Origin: Planctomycetota bacterium
Lineage (GTDB): Bacteria; Planctomycetota; J058; JAJDCP01
Assembly (NCBI GenBank): GCA_029260765.1
Contig: JAJDCP010000048.1
Location: forward strand, 1 to 64,000
Direction: 5' to 3'
DNA length: 64,000 nucleotides
The notes beneath the pieces are model-generated. The model ran no database searches, had not been told where the DNA came from, and saw only the letters and a list, made by a program, of their open reading frames with translations. Shown here piece by piece: positions 44,995-54,090 of this stretch. The position numbers and the translations under genes are program-made. The first letter of the stretch is position 1, and the number at the start of each line of letters is the position of its first letter.

Positions 44995-46095
44995 ATGACC
45001 CTGAAACGCGTCGGCATCTTGACCGGGGGTGGAGACTGTTCTGGCCTGAATGCAGTCATCCGCGCCGTCACCCGCTCTGCCATCATCGATCAATCTGCCG
45101 AAGTCATCGGCATCGAGAGTGGTTTTGAGGGATTGGTCTTCGGGCGCAGCCAGGTCCTCAGTACCCGCAGCACCCGCGACGTCTTGACGTTGGGTGGGAC
45201 CATCCTCGGAACGACGAACAAGGGCGATCCTTTCGCCTTCAAAGAGCTCGTCGACGGCCAGATCCAGACCAGTGACTACTCCGGACGCTGCGTGGAGAAC
45301 GCTCGCAAGCTCGGGCTCGACTGCCTGTTCGTGGTCGGGGGGGACGGAACACTCGAGATTGCCCATAAGCTCCACAAGCTGGGCATTCCGGTCATCGGGA
45401 TCCCGAAGACCATCGACAATGATCTCGAAGGTACGGACTATACCTTCGGCTTCCAGACCGCGGTCGAGGTGGCGTGCGAGGCGATGGATCGACTGCACAC
45501 CACGGGTCGTTCCCACCAACGGGTGATGATCCTTGAGGTGATGGGACGTGATGCGGGCTGGATCGCCCTCGAATCCGGCATCGCCGGGGGCGCGCACATC
45601 ATCCTGATTCCCGAGATCCCCTACCATCTCGAATACGTCGTACGCAAGATCGAGCTGCGCGCTAAGGGCGGCAGTCCCTACAGCATCATCATGGTGGCCG
45701 AGGGAGCCCGAGCGGCAGGGGGAAGGCAGGTCATCCAGCAGACCGCCACCACCCGTCTGCAGTCGAAACCGCAGCTCGGAGGGATCGGCCAGACTCTGGC
45801 ACGCCAGATCAAGCTGCAGATCGACCTCGAGGTGCGTACCACCGTGCTCGGGCACATCCAGCGCGGCGGTTCGCCCTGTGCCTTCGACCGCGTACTCGGC
45901 ACCCGACTCGGGGCTGCCGCGGTCGCTGCGGCCGGCCTGGGCAAGTTCGGCACGATGGTCGCGCTCGACACTCCGGAGATCGTGTTGGTGCCGCTCTCGA
46001 AGCTCGCGGGACGCACGCGACTCGTGCCTGTGGATCACCAGCTGATCCACACCGCCGAGGCGATCGGCATCAACCTCGGCCGCGAGAAGATGTAG
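44995..46095 (+). CDS. pfkA: 6-phosphofructokinase
   Basis: A 366-residue glycolytic enzyme that phosphorylates fructose 6-phosphate. Motifs are GILTGGGDCSGLNAVIR, VVGGDGTLE, PKTIDNDL, EVMGRDAGWIA and GHIQRGG. The Gly in GGDGT (position equal to E. coli 104) is expected for ATP use, while the Lys in PKTIDND (equal to 124) is typical of PPi enzymes. This Gly/Lys mix occurs in some ATP-dependent actinobacterial-type enzymes. ATG 44995 follows GAGGA. It heads a four-gene set with the NUDIX, sigma-factor and kinase genes. Confidence 0.9.
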   Translation: MTLKRVGILTGGGDCSGLNAVIRAVTRSAIIDQSAEVIGIESGFEGLVFGRSQVLSTRSTRDVLTLGGTILGTTNKGDPFAFKELVDGQIQTSDYSGRCVENARKLGLDCLFVVGGDGTLEIAHKLHKLGIPVIGIPKTIDNDLEGTDYTFGFQTAVEVACEAMDRLHTTGRSHQRVMILEVMGRDAGWIALESGIAGGAHIILIPEIPYHLEYVVRKIELRAKGGSPYSIIMVAEGARAAGGRQVIQQTATTRLQSKPQLGGIGQTLARQIKLQIDLEVRTTVLGHIQRGGSPCAFDRVLGTRLGAAAVAAAGLGKFGTMVALDTPEIVLVPLSKLAGRTRLVPVDHQLIHTAEAIGINLGREKM

Positions 46096-46098
46096 GGC

Positions 46099-46680
46099 AT
46101 GCAACCTCTGATTCCCCGCTGCCGCGAAGAGGTCCTCAAAACCCCCATCTTTACGCTGCTGCGCCAGCCGACCCCGATCCCCTGGTTGGGTCGTGAGCAG
46201 GACTTCTATGTCTTGCGTGCTCCCGATTGGATCAACGTGCTGCCGATCACGGCCGAGGGCCAGTTGGTCTGCGTGCGTCAATACCGCGTGGGCACGGCCG
46301 AGTTCAGCCTGGAGATCCCCGGCGGCATGGTCGACCCCGAAGATCCCGACCCGCGGGCCGCGGCTGCCCGTGAGCTGCTCGAAGAGACCGGATACAGCTC
46401 GGAGACCTGGCAGCGGCTGGGCAGCTGCGATCCCAACCCCGCCATCCAGACCAACGCCCACCACGCCTTCCTCGCGCTCGACTGCCGCAGAGTCGCCGCG
46501 CCGCGCCCCGATTCCAGCGAGCAGCTCGAGGTGCAGCTGATACCCATCGCTGCCGTTGAAGCTCATGTCTTGCGCGGAGAGATCAGCCACGCCCTGGTCC
46601 TGGCCGCTCTGTATTGGTACGGGCTCTGGCAGCAGGGGGTGATTCCTGCAGACGGAGTGCCGCTGCTGCGGCGGCAATGA
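46099..46680 (+). CDS. NUDIX hydrolase, ADP-sugar pyrophosphatase type
   Basis: A 193-residue hydrolase. The Nudix box is GGMVDPEDPDPRAAAARELLEETGY, one or two residues longer than the classical box in the loop before REL, with the REL and EE metal ligands present. EIPGG and the Pro after the box fit the ADP-ribose pyrophosphatase group. It starts 3 bp after pfkA and its stop overlaps the sigma gene (ATGA). The substrate is not certain. Confidence 0.82.
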   Translation: MQPLIPRCREEVLKTPIFTLLRQPTPIPWLGREQDFYVLRAPDWINVLPITAEGQLVCVRQYRVGTAEFSLEIPGGMVDPEDPDPRAAAARELLEETGYSSETWQRLGSCDPNPAIQTNAHHAFLALDCRRVAAPRPDSSEQLEVQLIPIAAVEAHVLRGEISHALVLAALYWYGLWQQGVIPADGVPLLRRQ

Positions 46681-47477
46681 TGCCAGGGCCGGGCACTGAG
46701 GAGAGTTTCTGGTTCAGCACCCGCTCGGACCTCTTCCGCGCCGAAGCGGGCTGGCCGGCCATCGCTGCCTACCGGCCGAGCTTGCTGCGTTACCTCGCCA
46801 GCCGCTATCCGCGCCTCAGCAGCCACGACTGCGAGGACCTCGCCTCCGGGATCATGCTCGAAATGCGCGAGCGGCTTGTTCCACGGCACGACCCGAGCCG
46901 GGGCCGCTTCCGCCAGCTGCTGCAGGTGGCGATCCGTCATCGGGTCATCGACTTCCTGCGGCGTCAGAGGCCGGCGCTTCCTTTGGACGAAGATCCACCA
47001 GCTCCGTTGGACCATGAGGTCGATGCGCTCGACCTCGAAGTCGGGCTGCTCGAGGCGATGGCCGCTGCGCGCGACAGCTTGACCCAGGGCCCGGAAGCCG
47101 ACCCCGAGGCGCTGTACGCGTTCGCCGACCGGGTTGTTCATGGCCGCAGCAACCGCGCGATCGCACAGGCCTCTGGCGTCAGTGTCGACCGTGTGGCGCG
47201 CTTGCTGCGCCGGGTTCGGGAGCGCGTGCTGACCGCACTGCTGCGGCGTGAGTTGGACAGCGAGGAGGCACTTGAGGCCGCCGGCGCATTGGTGCGCAAG
47301 TGCTGGCAGCGGCCGGTGCTGCGCGCCCGGCTGCTCGAGCAGATGCCCGATGCCGGTTTGCGGGCGGAGTTGGAGGCTTTCTTGACGCGCTTCGAGGCCG
47401 CGCGTGGCGCGTTCCCGTCTTTGAGCTCGCCTGCCGGGGAGGAGCTGCAGCGTGGGCTGCGGTTGTTGCTGTCATGA
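46677..47477 (+). CDS. ECF-type RNA polymerase sigma factor
   Basis: A 266-residue sigma-70 family protein. Region 2 covers about residues 30-100 (LLRYLASRYPRLSSHDCEDL, RGRFRQLLQVAIRHRVIDFLRR) and region 4 about 140-185 (HGRSNRAIAQASGVSVDRVARLLRRVRERV). About 80 extra residues follow, longer than a minimal ECF sigma, and may be a regulatory extension. No anti-sigma gene is present. The gene is coupled by ATGA overlap to a Ser/Thr kinase, a setup known for planctomycete ECF groups in which the kinase regulates the sigma factor. Confidence 0.8.
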   Translation: MMPGPGTEESFWFSTRSDLFRAEAGWPAIAAYRPSLLRYLASRYPRLSSHDCEDLASGIMLEMRERLVPRHDPSRGRFRQLLQVAIRHRVIDFLRRQRPALPLDEDPPAPLDHEVDALDLEVGLLEAMAAARDSLTQGPEADPEALYAFADRVVHGRSNRAIAQASGVSVDRVARLLRRVRERVLTALLRRELDSEEALEAAGALVRKCWQRPVLRARLLEQMPDAGLRAELEAFLTRFEAARGAFPSLSSPAGEELQRGLRLLLS

Positions 47478-48886
47478 GTCGCTTGCCCGAGGTGGAAGGC
47501 TTTGAGCTCCGGCGGAGTTTGGGAAGGGGCGCCGCGGCGGAAGTGTTCTTGGCCAGGGAGACGAGCGGACTGCAGAGACTGGTCGCGCTGAAGTTGTTTT
47601 TTCCGCATCAAGAGTCCTGGTTCGAGACCGAGCTGGAGGTCCTGCGCCAGGTCGAGGAGTTGCGCCGCCGCGAGCGCGCGCCCCAGCTGATTCAGAGCCT
47701 GGGCTCGGGACGCTGGCAGGGCGGCGGCTGGATCGCCTTCGAGTTTCAAGAGGGGGGCAGCCTGGCAGACACCGTCCAACGGGAGGGGCCACTCGCGTTG
47801 CAGCGCGCCCTGGCGTTGCTGCTCGCGGCTGCCGAAGGGGTCGCTCTTTTGCATGCCGAGGGCCTCTTCCACCGCGACCTCAAGCCCTCGAACATCCTGT
47901 TGGCAGGCGACGACAACGTGCGGCTGGCAGACTTCGGGTTGACGCAGGCGCTCGACCAGACGGCCACGGCGGCCGGTTCACCAGCCTTCTGTGCTCCCGA
48001 GGTCATCGCGGGCAGGCGTGACTCGGATGGGCGGCGGGTCGACATCTATGGCTTGGGGGCCACGCTCTATTACTTGTTGTTGGGTGAGACCATGCTGCCC
48101 GGACGGCCGGATGTCTTCGCACTCGAGCGGATCGGACTGCCCCGGCCGCTGCAGCAGGTGCTGTGCAGGGCGGCAGCGGCCGAGCCACGCGAGCGGCCGG
48201 CAGATGTCGCCGAGCTGTGCGCTTTGTTGCGGGCGGCTGCCTGCGAAAAAAATTCCCGCACGCTTTCGAAGTCGGCCGCTGTAAGGGTAGACGCGGACCA
48301 CAAGGAGGTCTCTCCCGTGCAGACATTTACCGAAGAACGCCGTGCCCGTAGCCTGGGCTTGATCGTGATTATCGTGGTATTGATCGGGTTCATCCTGCTC
48401 GTGGGAATGGGCCTGGTAGGGGCCGGGTTCTACTGGTTCAAGGCAACGCAATCGTCGGCGGCAGGCCAGATGCAGGCAGAGGAGATGATGGCGGTAGGGG
48501 AGGAGGGCACCGACAGCTTCTGGAATGTGCCTTCGGAGTGGGCGGAAGATCCGGAGGGCTGGCAACAGTCTGACGCGTACCGAGATCGCCGCGACGCAGC
48601 CCAGAAACTGCTGCAGCAGTGGGCCGCGGCCGATCCGCAGGTCGTCAACGTCGCGGTGCTGACCGAGGACGGCAGGCAGTTCCTGATCAGCGCACATCCG
48701 GCCTCAAGTTTCGCGCTGAGAGACCTGGTCGAGCTCGAAAGCGGGCCGCTACAACGAAGCTTCACTGCCCTGGCAGCACTGGACGAACGCCTGATTCCGG
48801 TGCGGGGCATGGAGACGCGGCTCGCAGGCGACGGAGCTCCAGGTTCGCCCGCATTCGTCATCTACCAGGTGCTGATGAAGGATTGA
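47474..48886 (+). CDS. Transmembrane Ser/Thr protein kinase coupled to the sigma factor
   Basis: A 470-residue kinase. Domain at residues 10-260 with GRGAAAEVF, ATP lysine in VALKLFF, catalytic HRDLKPSN, DFG in LADFGLT and CAPEVIAG. All catalytic residues are present. One membrane helix lies at about 290-320 (SLGLIVIIVVLIGFILLVGMGLVGAGF), followed by a periplasmic sensor-like domain of about 140 residues that I do not recognise. ATG overlaps the sigma stop. It ends exactly where the convergent RND gene ends, with no gap. It likely controls the sigma factor in response to an envelope signal. Confidence 0.88.
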   Translation: MSRLPEVEGFELRRSLGRGAAAEVFLARETSGLQRLVALKLFFPHQESWFETELEVLRQVEELRRRERAPQLIQSLGSGRWQGGGWIAFEFQEGGSLADTVQREGPLALQRALALLLAAAEGVALLHAEGLFHRDLKPSNILLAGDDNVRLADFGLTQALDQTATAAGSPAFCAPEVIAGRRDSDGRRVDIYGLGATLYYLLLGETMLPGRPDVFALERIGLPRPLQQVLCRAAAAEPRERPADVAELCALLRAAACEKNSRTLSKSAAVRVDADHKEVSPVQTFTEERRARSLGLIVIIVVLIGFILLVGMGLVGAGFYWFKATQSSAAGQMQAEEMMAVGEEGTDSFWNVPSEWAEDPEGWQQSDAYRDRRDAAQKLLQQWAAADPQVVNVAVLTEDGRQFLISAHPASSFALRDLVELESGPLQRSFTALAALDERLIPVRGMETRLAGDGAPGSPAFVIYQVLMKD

Positions 48887-51800
48887 TCAGGCGGAAGACG
48901 GCTGCTTCCGCCAGCTTTCGAGCACGCTGTACAGGACCGGAATCAATAACAGTGTCACGGCTGTCGAACTGACGATGCCTCCCAGAAAGGCGACCGCCAG
49001 CGGCCGGTACATGTCTGAGCCTTCCCCTTGCGCGAGCGCCATCGGTAAGAGCGCCACGAAGGTCGAGGTGGCTGTGATCAACAGTGGCCGGAAACGATGG
49101 CTGACCGCGTCGATGATCACCTGGCTGAGCGTCTTGTCCGGGTGGCGCTTGCGCAGCGTATTCGTGTAGTCGATCAATACTACCGAGGTGTTCACCACCA
49201 CACCGAGCAGCGCAAAGATGCCGTTCCCGGAGGTCGTGTTCAGGGTATTGCCGGTCAGAAACAACGCCACGAACACGCCACTGAGCATCGGCGGAACGGC
49301 CGCCATCATCACCAGAGGTTGTGCCAGCGACTCGAACTGTGCCGCCAGGATCAGGTAGACGAACACAAACGCCAGCAAGAAGCCGATGGCCATGCCTGAG
49401 AACTGGTCATTCATGCGCGTCACCTCGCCCGCCAGGCTGCGCTCGACATCGGCCGGCACGGACAGGCTGTCGAGCACAGGCAGGATGCGCTCGAAGACCA
49501 GGGTGCTCATCGGCTCGCTCGAGACCTGCAAGCCGATGGTGACGATGGAACGCCCATCGAGGCGGCGCAGCACCGGCGGCGCTGTGCCCAGCTCGATGTC
49601 GGCCAGGGTGCGGATCGAAGGAGTGATCCGGGCATGCGAGGGCACGATCCACGATTCCAGATCCTCGGGCGCATCGCGGGCAGGCTCGGCCAGGTCGACG
49701 GTGATATAGACGGCCCTGTCCTGGAAGAAGCTGGGGATGCGCAGATCAGTGCGTTCCAACGGGAGCACCGTGGCCGACACCCCCTGGCGGACATAGCTCG
49801 CCAGACCACCAGCGGCCATCCCGACCCGGGTCAGCTCTTCAGGACGGGGCAGCAGCCGGATCTCGGGTGGCGAAGGCCGGCTGTCCTTCGAGATGTCGTG
49901 GACGCCCGGCAGACCTCGCAGGCGCTCGATGGTCTGGTCGGCCAGCTGCTCGAGCAGCTCGTGGTCGTAACCCTGCAGGCGCACCTCGATGGGTGCTCCC
50001 GCGCTACCCCACCAGGGGGCGGGTTGCACAAAGGCGAGCCGCGTCAGGCCGGGCACCTCCGCCTGGATCTGGCTGCGCAGCGCGCTGACCACATCCTCCT
50101 CCGGGAAGCCGGTGTCGATGGCCGTCTGGCGGCGGGAATCCTTGGGCGAGAAGCGGATCACCAGCTCAGCGGTGTTCTCTGGGGGAGCCAGCGGCCCCTC
50201 CCCGCCGATCCGCAGTACAACCGCATCGACCTCGGGATGCGCGGCGACCAGGCTGGCAGCCCGCTCGAAGATCATGCGCGCACCTCCCAGGTGGTTGGAG
50301 GCTGCGCATTCGAGCTCGAGTCGGTACTCTTCCTGATCGGTGCGTGGCATGAACTCGCCCCCGAGCAGCGGCACCAGCGCGAGGCTGGCCGCGAACACGA
50401 GCACACTCGCCACCACCGTCAGAGCGCGATGGCGTAAGGCAGCGCCCAGGACACGCAGAAAGACGCCACGCAGCCAGAGCACCCCGCGGGAGGGCAGCTT
50501 GAGCAGCCAGCCGATGCCACGCAGGTCGGTGAGGTCCCGGCGGTTGCGGCCGACTATGCGCGGCGTGACGTTACTGGTCAGGAACAGGCTGACCGGCAGG
50601 CTGGCGGTCAGCGCGCAGATCGCCGTCAGGGCCATGACTTTCATCAGGTCGCCGATGTACCCCGCCAGAAACAGCAGCGGAACAAACACGACGATGTTGG
50701 TCAGGGTACTGGCGATGTCGGGCGCGACCAGCTCGGCGGTTCCCTCAGCCGCGGCCTTCAGTGGGTCGAGGCCGTTCTCGATGCGCCGGGTGATGTTCTC
50801 GACGATCAAGACCGAGTCATCGAAGTTGACGCCGATCGTCATGGTCAGCGCGTAGAGAACCACGATCGAGATGTCGAGACCCGCCAGCCAGATCACCAGG
50901 AAGGTTCCGATGAACGAGATCGGAACATCGAAGATCAAGGCCAGGGCGGGCCGCAGCCGGCCCAAGAACAAGAAGACGGCCAGGAAGGCGAGCAGGAAGC
51001 CCAACCAGGCCGAGTCAACCAGGTTGCCGATGGAGCCTGAGATGAAGTCGGCATCATCTTTGACAAGTTGCAGTGCAATCCCCTCGGGCAAGCTCGTGGC
51101 CAGCTGAGCCACAGCCTGTCGGACACGGGCGGAGACTTCGGTGGCGTTGGCATCCGATTCTTTGACGATGTCGAGGGAGATGGCGGGCAAGCCGTCGATA
51201 GAAGCAAACGAGGTGGCCTCAGCGTAGCCGTCGATCACCTCGGCGACGTCGCGCAGGCGCACGGCCCGCTGGCCACGGAAGTCGAGCAGGGTGTCCCGGA
51301 TATCCTCGACGTCGTCGAACTGGGCCAGGGTTCGCAGCTCGACCCGCGTGCCGTCGGGGGACTTGAAGGCGCCGGCGGGGATGTTGACATTCTTGGCGCG
51401 CAAGGCGCCGGCTACCTGGGCAGGGGAGATGTTGAGGGCTGCCATACGGTCGAGGCGCATGTGGACGCGGATCGCCCGCAAGCTGCCACCCAGCGGAGTG
51501 ACCCGGGCGACACCTTCGACCTGCTCGAGCAGCGGTTTGATGCGGTTCTCGGCCAGCTCGCGCAGCGCGCCCGGATCATGGCCGGCGCCGCTCAGGGTCC
51601 AGACCTGGATCGGGGCGAGCTCAGGGTCGATCTTACGCACGATCGGCTCTTCGATGCTCTCGGGCAGGTCCGAGCGGATCTCGGACAGCCGTCGCTGCAC
51701 CTCGACCGCGGCGATATCGATGTCGCGGCTGCCGTAGCGGAACTCGACCCGCACCAGCGCGGCGTTGGCCCGGGCTTCGGAGCGTAGATGCTCGAGACCT

Positions 51801-52018
51801 TCGAGGTCGCGGAAGCCAAACTCGAGCTTGCGCACGATGCGCTGTTCGACTTCCTCCGGCCCGAGGCCGGGGGCGGGTACGATCACCTCGACATGCGGCA
51901 GGCGCACTTCAGGCAGCAGACTGATCTTCAATCCGCTCAGGGCGATGCCGCCACCGAGCAGGAAACAGAAGAAGATGATGCCGAACAGAATCGGCCGACG
52001 GACTACAAAACGGAACAT
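48887..52018 (-). CDS. RND-family efflux pump, inner-membrane transporter
   Basis: A 1043-residue pump subunit with the RND layout: a helix at the N-terminus, two large periplasmic loops and twelve membrane helices. The proton-relay pair is in GVNFDDSVLIVENI. The HAE/AcrB group is favoured, given the start MFRFVVRRPILFGIIFF and the internal PISFIGTFLVI; metal-type (CzcA) features are not seen. It starts one base into the stop of the membrane-fusion gene (TGATG). No outer-membrane channel gene is in the window. The substrate is unknown. Confidence 0.9.
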   Translation of the reverse strand: MFRFVVRRPILFGIIFFCFLLGGGIALSGLKISLLPEVRLPHVEVIVPAPGLGPEEVEQRIVRKLEFGFRDLEGLEHLRSEARANAALVRVEFRYGSRDIDIAAVEVQRRLSEIRSDLPESIEEPIVRKIDPELAPIQVWTLSGAGHDPGALRELAENRIKPLLEQVEGVARVTPLGGSLRAIRVHMRLDRMAALNISPAQVAGALRAKNVNIPAGAFKSPDGTRVELRTLAQFDDVEDIRDTLLDFRGQRAVRLRDVAEVIDGYAEATSFASIDGLPAISLDIVKESDANATEVSARVRQAVAQLATSLPEGIALQLVKDDADFISGSIGNLVDSAWLGFLLAFLAVFLFLGRLRPALALIFDVPISFIGTFLVIWLAGLDISIVVLYALTMTIGVNFDDSVLIVENITRRIENGLDPLKAAAEGTAELVAPDIASTLTNIVVFVPLLFLAGYIGDLMKVMALTAICALTASLPVSLFLTSNVTPRIVGRNRRDLTDLRGIGWLLKLPSRGVLWLRGVFLRVLGAALRHRALTVVASVLVFAASLALVPLLGGEFMPRTDQEEYRLELECAASNHLGGARMIFERAASLVAAHPEVDAVVLRIGGEGPLAPPENTAELVIRFSPKDSRRQTAIDTGFPEEDVVSALRSQIQAEVPGLTRLAFVQPAPWWGSAGAPIEVRLQGYDHELLEQLADQTIERLRGLPGVHDISKDSRPSPPEIRLLPRPEELTRVGMAAGGLASYVRQGVSATVLPLERTDLRIPSFFQDRAVYITVDLAEPARDAPEDLESWIVPSHARITPSIRTLADIELGTAPPVLRRLDGRSIVTIGLQVSSEPMSTLVFERILPVLDSLSVPADVERSLAGEVTRMNDQFSGMAIGFLLAFVFVYLILAAQFESLAQPLVMMAAVPPMLSGVFVALFLTGNTLNTTSGNGIFALLGVVVNTSVVLIDYTNTLRKRHPDKTLSQVIIDAVSHRFRPLLITATSTFVALLPMALAQGEGSDMYRPLAVAFLGGIVSSTAVTLLLIPVLYSVLESWRKQPSSA

Positions 52019-53172
52019 CAGCGCGCCTCCCCGACAACGCGCACGGGTTGGCCGTCGCTGAGGTTGACCACCCCGAGCACTGCCAGGCTGTCGCCCGGCG
52101 CGATGCCCGTGAGCACGCTGATCTCGGTCTTCGAGCCGAGGCCCAGAGTGACCTCACGCTCGTGCGCCACGCCGTCTTCGAGCACGAAGACGCTGTGGCG
52201 TTCTGCGCGGCTGCGCACCGCCCGGCGCGGGATCACCAGGCCCTGGCCGCTGGCTTTGAGCGGGATCGCGGCACTGAGCGAGAGGCCGGGACGCAAGGTC
52301 CCGGAGCGGTTGGGCAGGTCGAAATACAGAGGCAGTGAGCGTCCCTGCTCTTCGACCTGAAACCCGAGTGCGCGCGGAACCAGCTCGAGGTGCGCCAGGT
52401 CTGCGCCGATGTCGAGCCGCGTAGCGGCCTCGAGATCGATGCGCGCCAGGTACGACTCGGCCACCCAGACCGTGCCCTTGAGCGGCGAGCGCAGGATCAA
52501 GTTGAGCAGCGGGCTGCCGGGTTCGACCACATCGCCCGAGGCCACCCGCTTGGAGACGACCTCCCAGACGCCGTGGTCCGGCGCGCGGACCACGCACCAA
52601 CTGAGCTCGAGATCGAGCAGCCGTCTGCGGGCCTTCAGCTCTTCGATGGCGTAGGCAGAGGCTTCGATCGCCTTGCCATAGGCGCGCACGTCTGCGGCGG
52701 CCTTCTTCTCAGCGGCGTCGGCCAGGTCTATGTCGTTCTGGGAGCTGTGGCCCGACGGCAGCATTTCCTTGACGCGGCCCAGCTCCAAGCCCTTCTGCAC
52801 CAGCTCGGCCTCGGCGCCGGCCAGCCGCTGCTCGAGCTCGCGACCGGTGGCCGCTACGCGCAAGATCTCGCTCTCGTTCAGACGGATCCTCAAGCTGATG
52901 GTGCTGGAATCGAGGACGACCAGAGGACTGCCCGCGGTCACGGCATCCCCCTCCTCAACCAGCACGGCGACGACCATCGCGGGCACGCGGCTGCCGAGCA
53001 CGGGAGCCTCCAGAGCTCCGACCGAGCCGTAGGCAGATTGAAACAGCTGCAGCTCGCCGGGCTGGGCCACGGCTACGGTGACGGGCACGCGGTTTTGGAT
53101 GGGGGCCGGTGGAACGGGGTCGCCGCAACCAGCCAGCAGCAACGCGACGATCAGCGTGTGGACTCTGTGCAT
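52018..53172 (-). CDS. RND membrane-fusion lipoprotein
   Basis: A 384-residue periplasmic adaptor. The ATG at 53172 has GGAGGG at the right spacing; the ATG at 53178 is too close. It gives a lipoprotein signal (MHRVHTLIVALLLAGC). The lipoyl/HlyD-type half is VVAVLVEEGDAVTAGSPLVVLDS, a coiled-coil hairpin follows (EQRLAGAEAELVQKG, AADVRAYGKAIEASAYAIEELKARR), and the beta barrel is at about 205-300. It connects the RND pump to an outer-membrane channel. It sits 17 bp after the ArsR-type gene. Confidence 0.9.
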   Translation of the reverse strand: MHRVHTLIVALLLAGCGDPVPPAPIQNRVPVTVAVAQPGELQLFQSAYGSVGALEAPVLGSRVPAMVVAVLVEEGDAVTAGSPLVVLDSSTISLRIRLNESEILRVAATGRELEQRLAGAEAELVQKGLELGRVKEMLPSGHSSQNDIDLADAAEKKAAADVRAYGKAIEASAYAIEELKARRRLLDLELSWCVVRAPDHGVWEVVSKRVASGDVVEPGSPLLNLILRSPLKGTVWVAESYLARIDLEAATRLDIGADLAHLELVPRALGFQVEEQGRSLPLYFDLPNRSGTLRPGLSLSAAIPLKASGQGLVIPRRAVRSRAERHSVFVLEDGVAHEREVTLGLGSKTEISVLTGIAPGDSLAVLGVVNLSDGQPVRVVGEAR

Positions 53173-53189
53173 CTCCATCCCTCCAAGCT

Positions 53190-53525
53190 TCAGGCAATGC
53201 TGTCGCGGATCTGTTCGTGGTGACGGAGCAGTGAGCCGCAGACCAGCGCGCACAGCTCGACGATGCTCGGGTCGGCCAAGCTGTAATAGGCGTAGACACC
53301 CTGTTTGCGGCGGGACAGAATTCCGGCCGTGGCCAGACTGGCGAGCTGCTTGCTGGTGTTTGCCTGGCTGGTCCCGACCGCCTCGCTCAGCTGCGAGACC
53401 GTGCGCTCGCCATCGCAGAGCTCTTGGATCAAAGCCAGACGTGTCGGGTCGGCCAACACGCGGAACCGTTGCGCAACGCGGGTCAGCGCCTCCTGGGAGA
53501 GTTTGGTCTGGTTGTGTGGGTGCAT
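53190..53525 (-). CDS. ArsR-family transcriptional regulator
   Basis: A 111-residue winged-helix regulator. Core motifs are RFRVLADPTRLALIQELCDGERTVSQL, the recognition helix SQANTSKQLASLATAGIL and wing RRKQGVYAYY. Cys residues are at ELCDGE and in LCALVCGS near the C-terminus. The pattern differs from the ELCVCD arsenic site and recalls redox or sulfide sensors of the BigR/SqrR kind, so a thiol switch is possible. It heads the pump operon and probably represses it from the AT-rich site at 53541-53572. Confidence 0.88.
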   Translation of the reverse strand: MHPHNQTKLSQEALTRVAQRFRVLADPTRLALIQELCDGERTVSQLSEAVGTSQANTSKQLASLATAGILSRRKQGVYAYYSLADPSIVELCALVCGSLLRHHEQIRDSIA

Positions 53526-53540
53526 CGTCAACTCCGTGGT

Positions 53541-53572
53541 GGCTATATTGGTATATAGCCATATTGGAATAT
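53541..53572. promoter_or_regulatory. AT-rich operator candidate for the ArsR-type regulator
   Basis: GGCTATAT-TGGT-ATATAGCC (53541-53560) is a perfect 8-bp inverted repeat. ATATTGGTATAT (53545-53556) and ATATTGGAATAT (53561-53572) are near-identical and 16 bp apart. The tract is strikingly AT-rich for this genome and lies 15 bases upstream of the regulator start. Autoregulation is the likely role; promoter elements probably overlap it. Confidence 0.75.
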
Positions 53573-53626
53573 AATGCAAGGTGTTTCCACACTGGGGGAT
53601 ACTTGAAGACTTCAAGAAATTATGAG

Positions 53627-53926
53627 TTATCTGAGCATGTTTCGGCCGCGCCGCCACGTAGCGCCGAACCAGTCGCGGACAATAGCGACGATCTTGCGCC
53701 CGCCCAGAAGCAGGGCGGCGCCCAGCAGCAACCAAGAGCAGGCGTACACCAGCGGTCCCAGCACCGCGGCCAGCCAGGCAGACTGTAGCCAGGCCGCCAG
53801 GGCTTCGATCAACAGCAGCGCGGGCAGGCCCAACACGTAGCTGAGCACAAAGCAGACCCCGGCCAGAATCAGGCGGGCACGCGAGCGCGCGACGGGCATG
53901 GCGTCCAAGACGGCGGTTTCACTCAT
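53627..53926 (-). CDS. Small membrane protein of unknown function
   Basis: I do not recognise this 99-residue product. Two or three hydrophobic segments are visible (LILAGVCFVLSYVLGLPALLLIEALAAWL, LAAVLGPLVYACSWLLLGAALLL), with basic residues before the first (VARSRAR) and after the last (WFGATWRRGR). ATG 53926 lacks a strong ribosome site; an ATG at 53899 is an alternative. It stands alone between the pump operon and the divergent giant kinase. Confidence 0.5.
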   Translation of the reverse strand: MSETAVLDAMPVARSRARLILAGVCFVLSYVLGLPALLLIEALAAWLQSAWLAAVLGPLVYACSWLLLGAALLLGGRKIVAIVRDWFGATWRRGRNMLR

Positions 53927-54090
53927 CGGCGGGTTTGGATCTGCGAACGGCCATCGAAGCCTCCTGCACGTACAGGCTACTGTGACGCAGCCGCGTCCAC
54001 TTGTCCAGAGCCATGCAGCTTGGCGGCCTGTCTCGGCCTTGCAGCAAGACCTCGTAGCAGGCGACAATAGAACCGGCAGGGAGGCCCGGG

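Noticed and set aside
44980..46677. A 565-codon minus-strand frame opposite pfkA and the NUDIX gene
   Set aside because: Antisense shadow of two genes with full family motifs.
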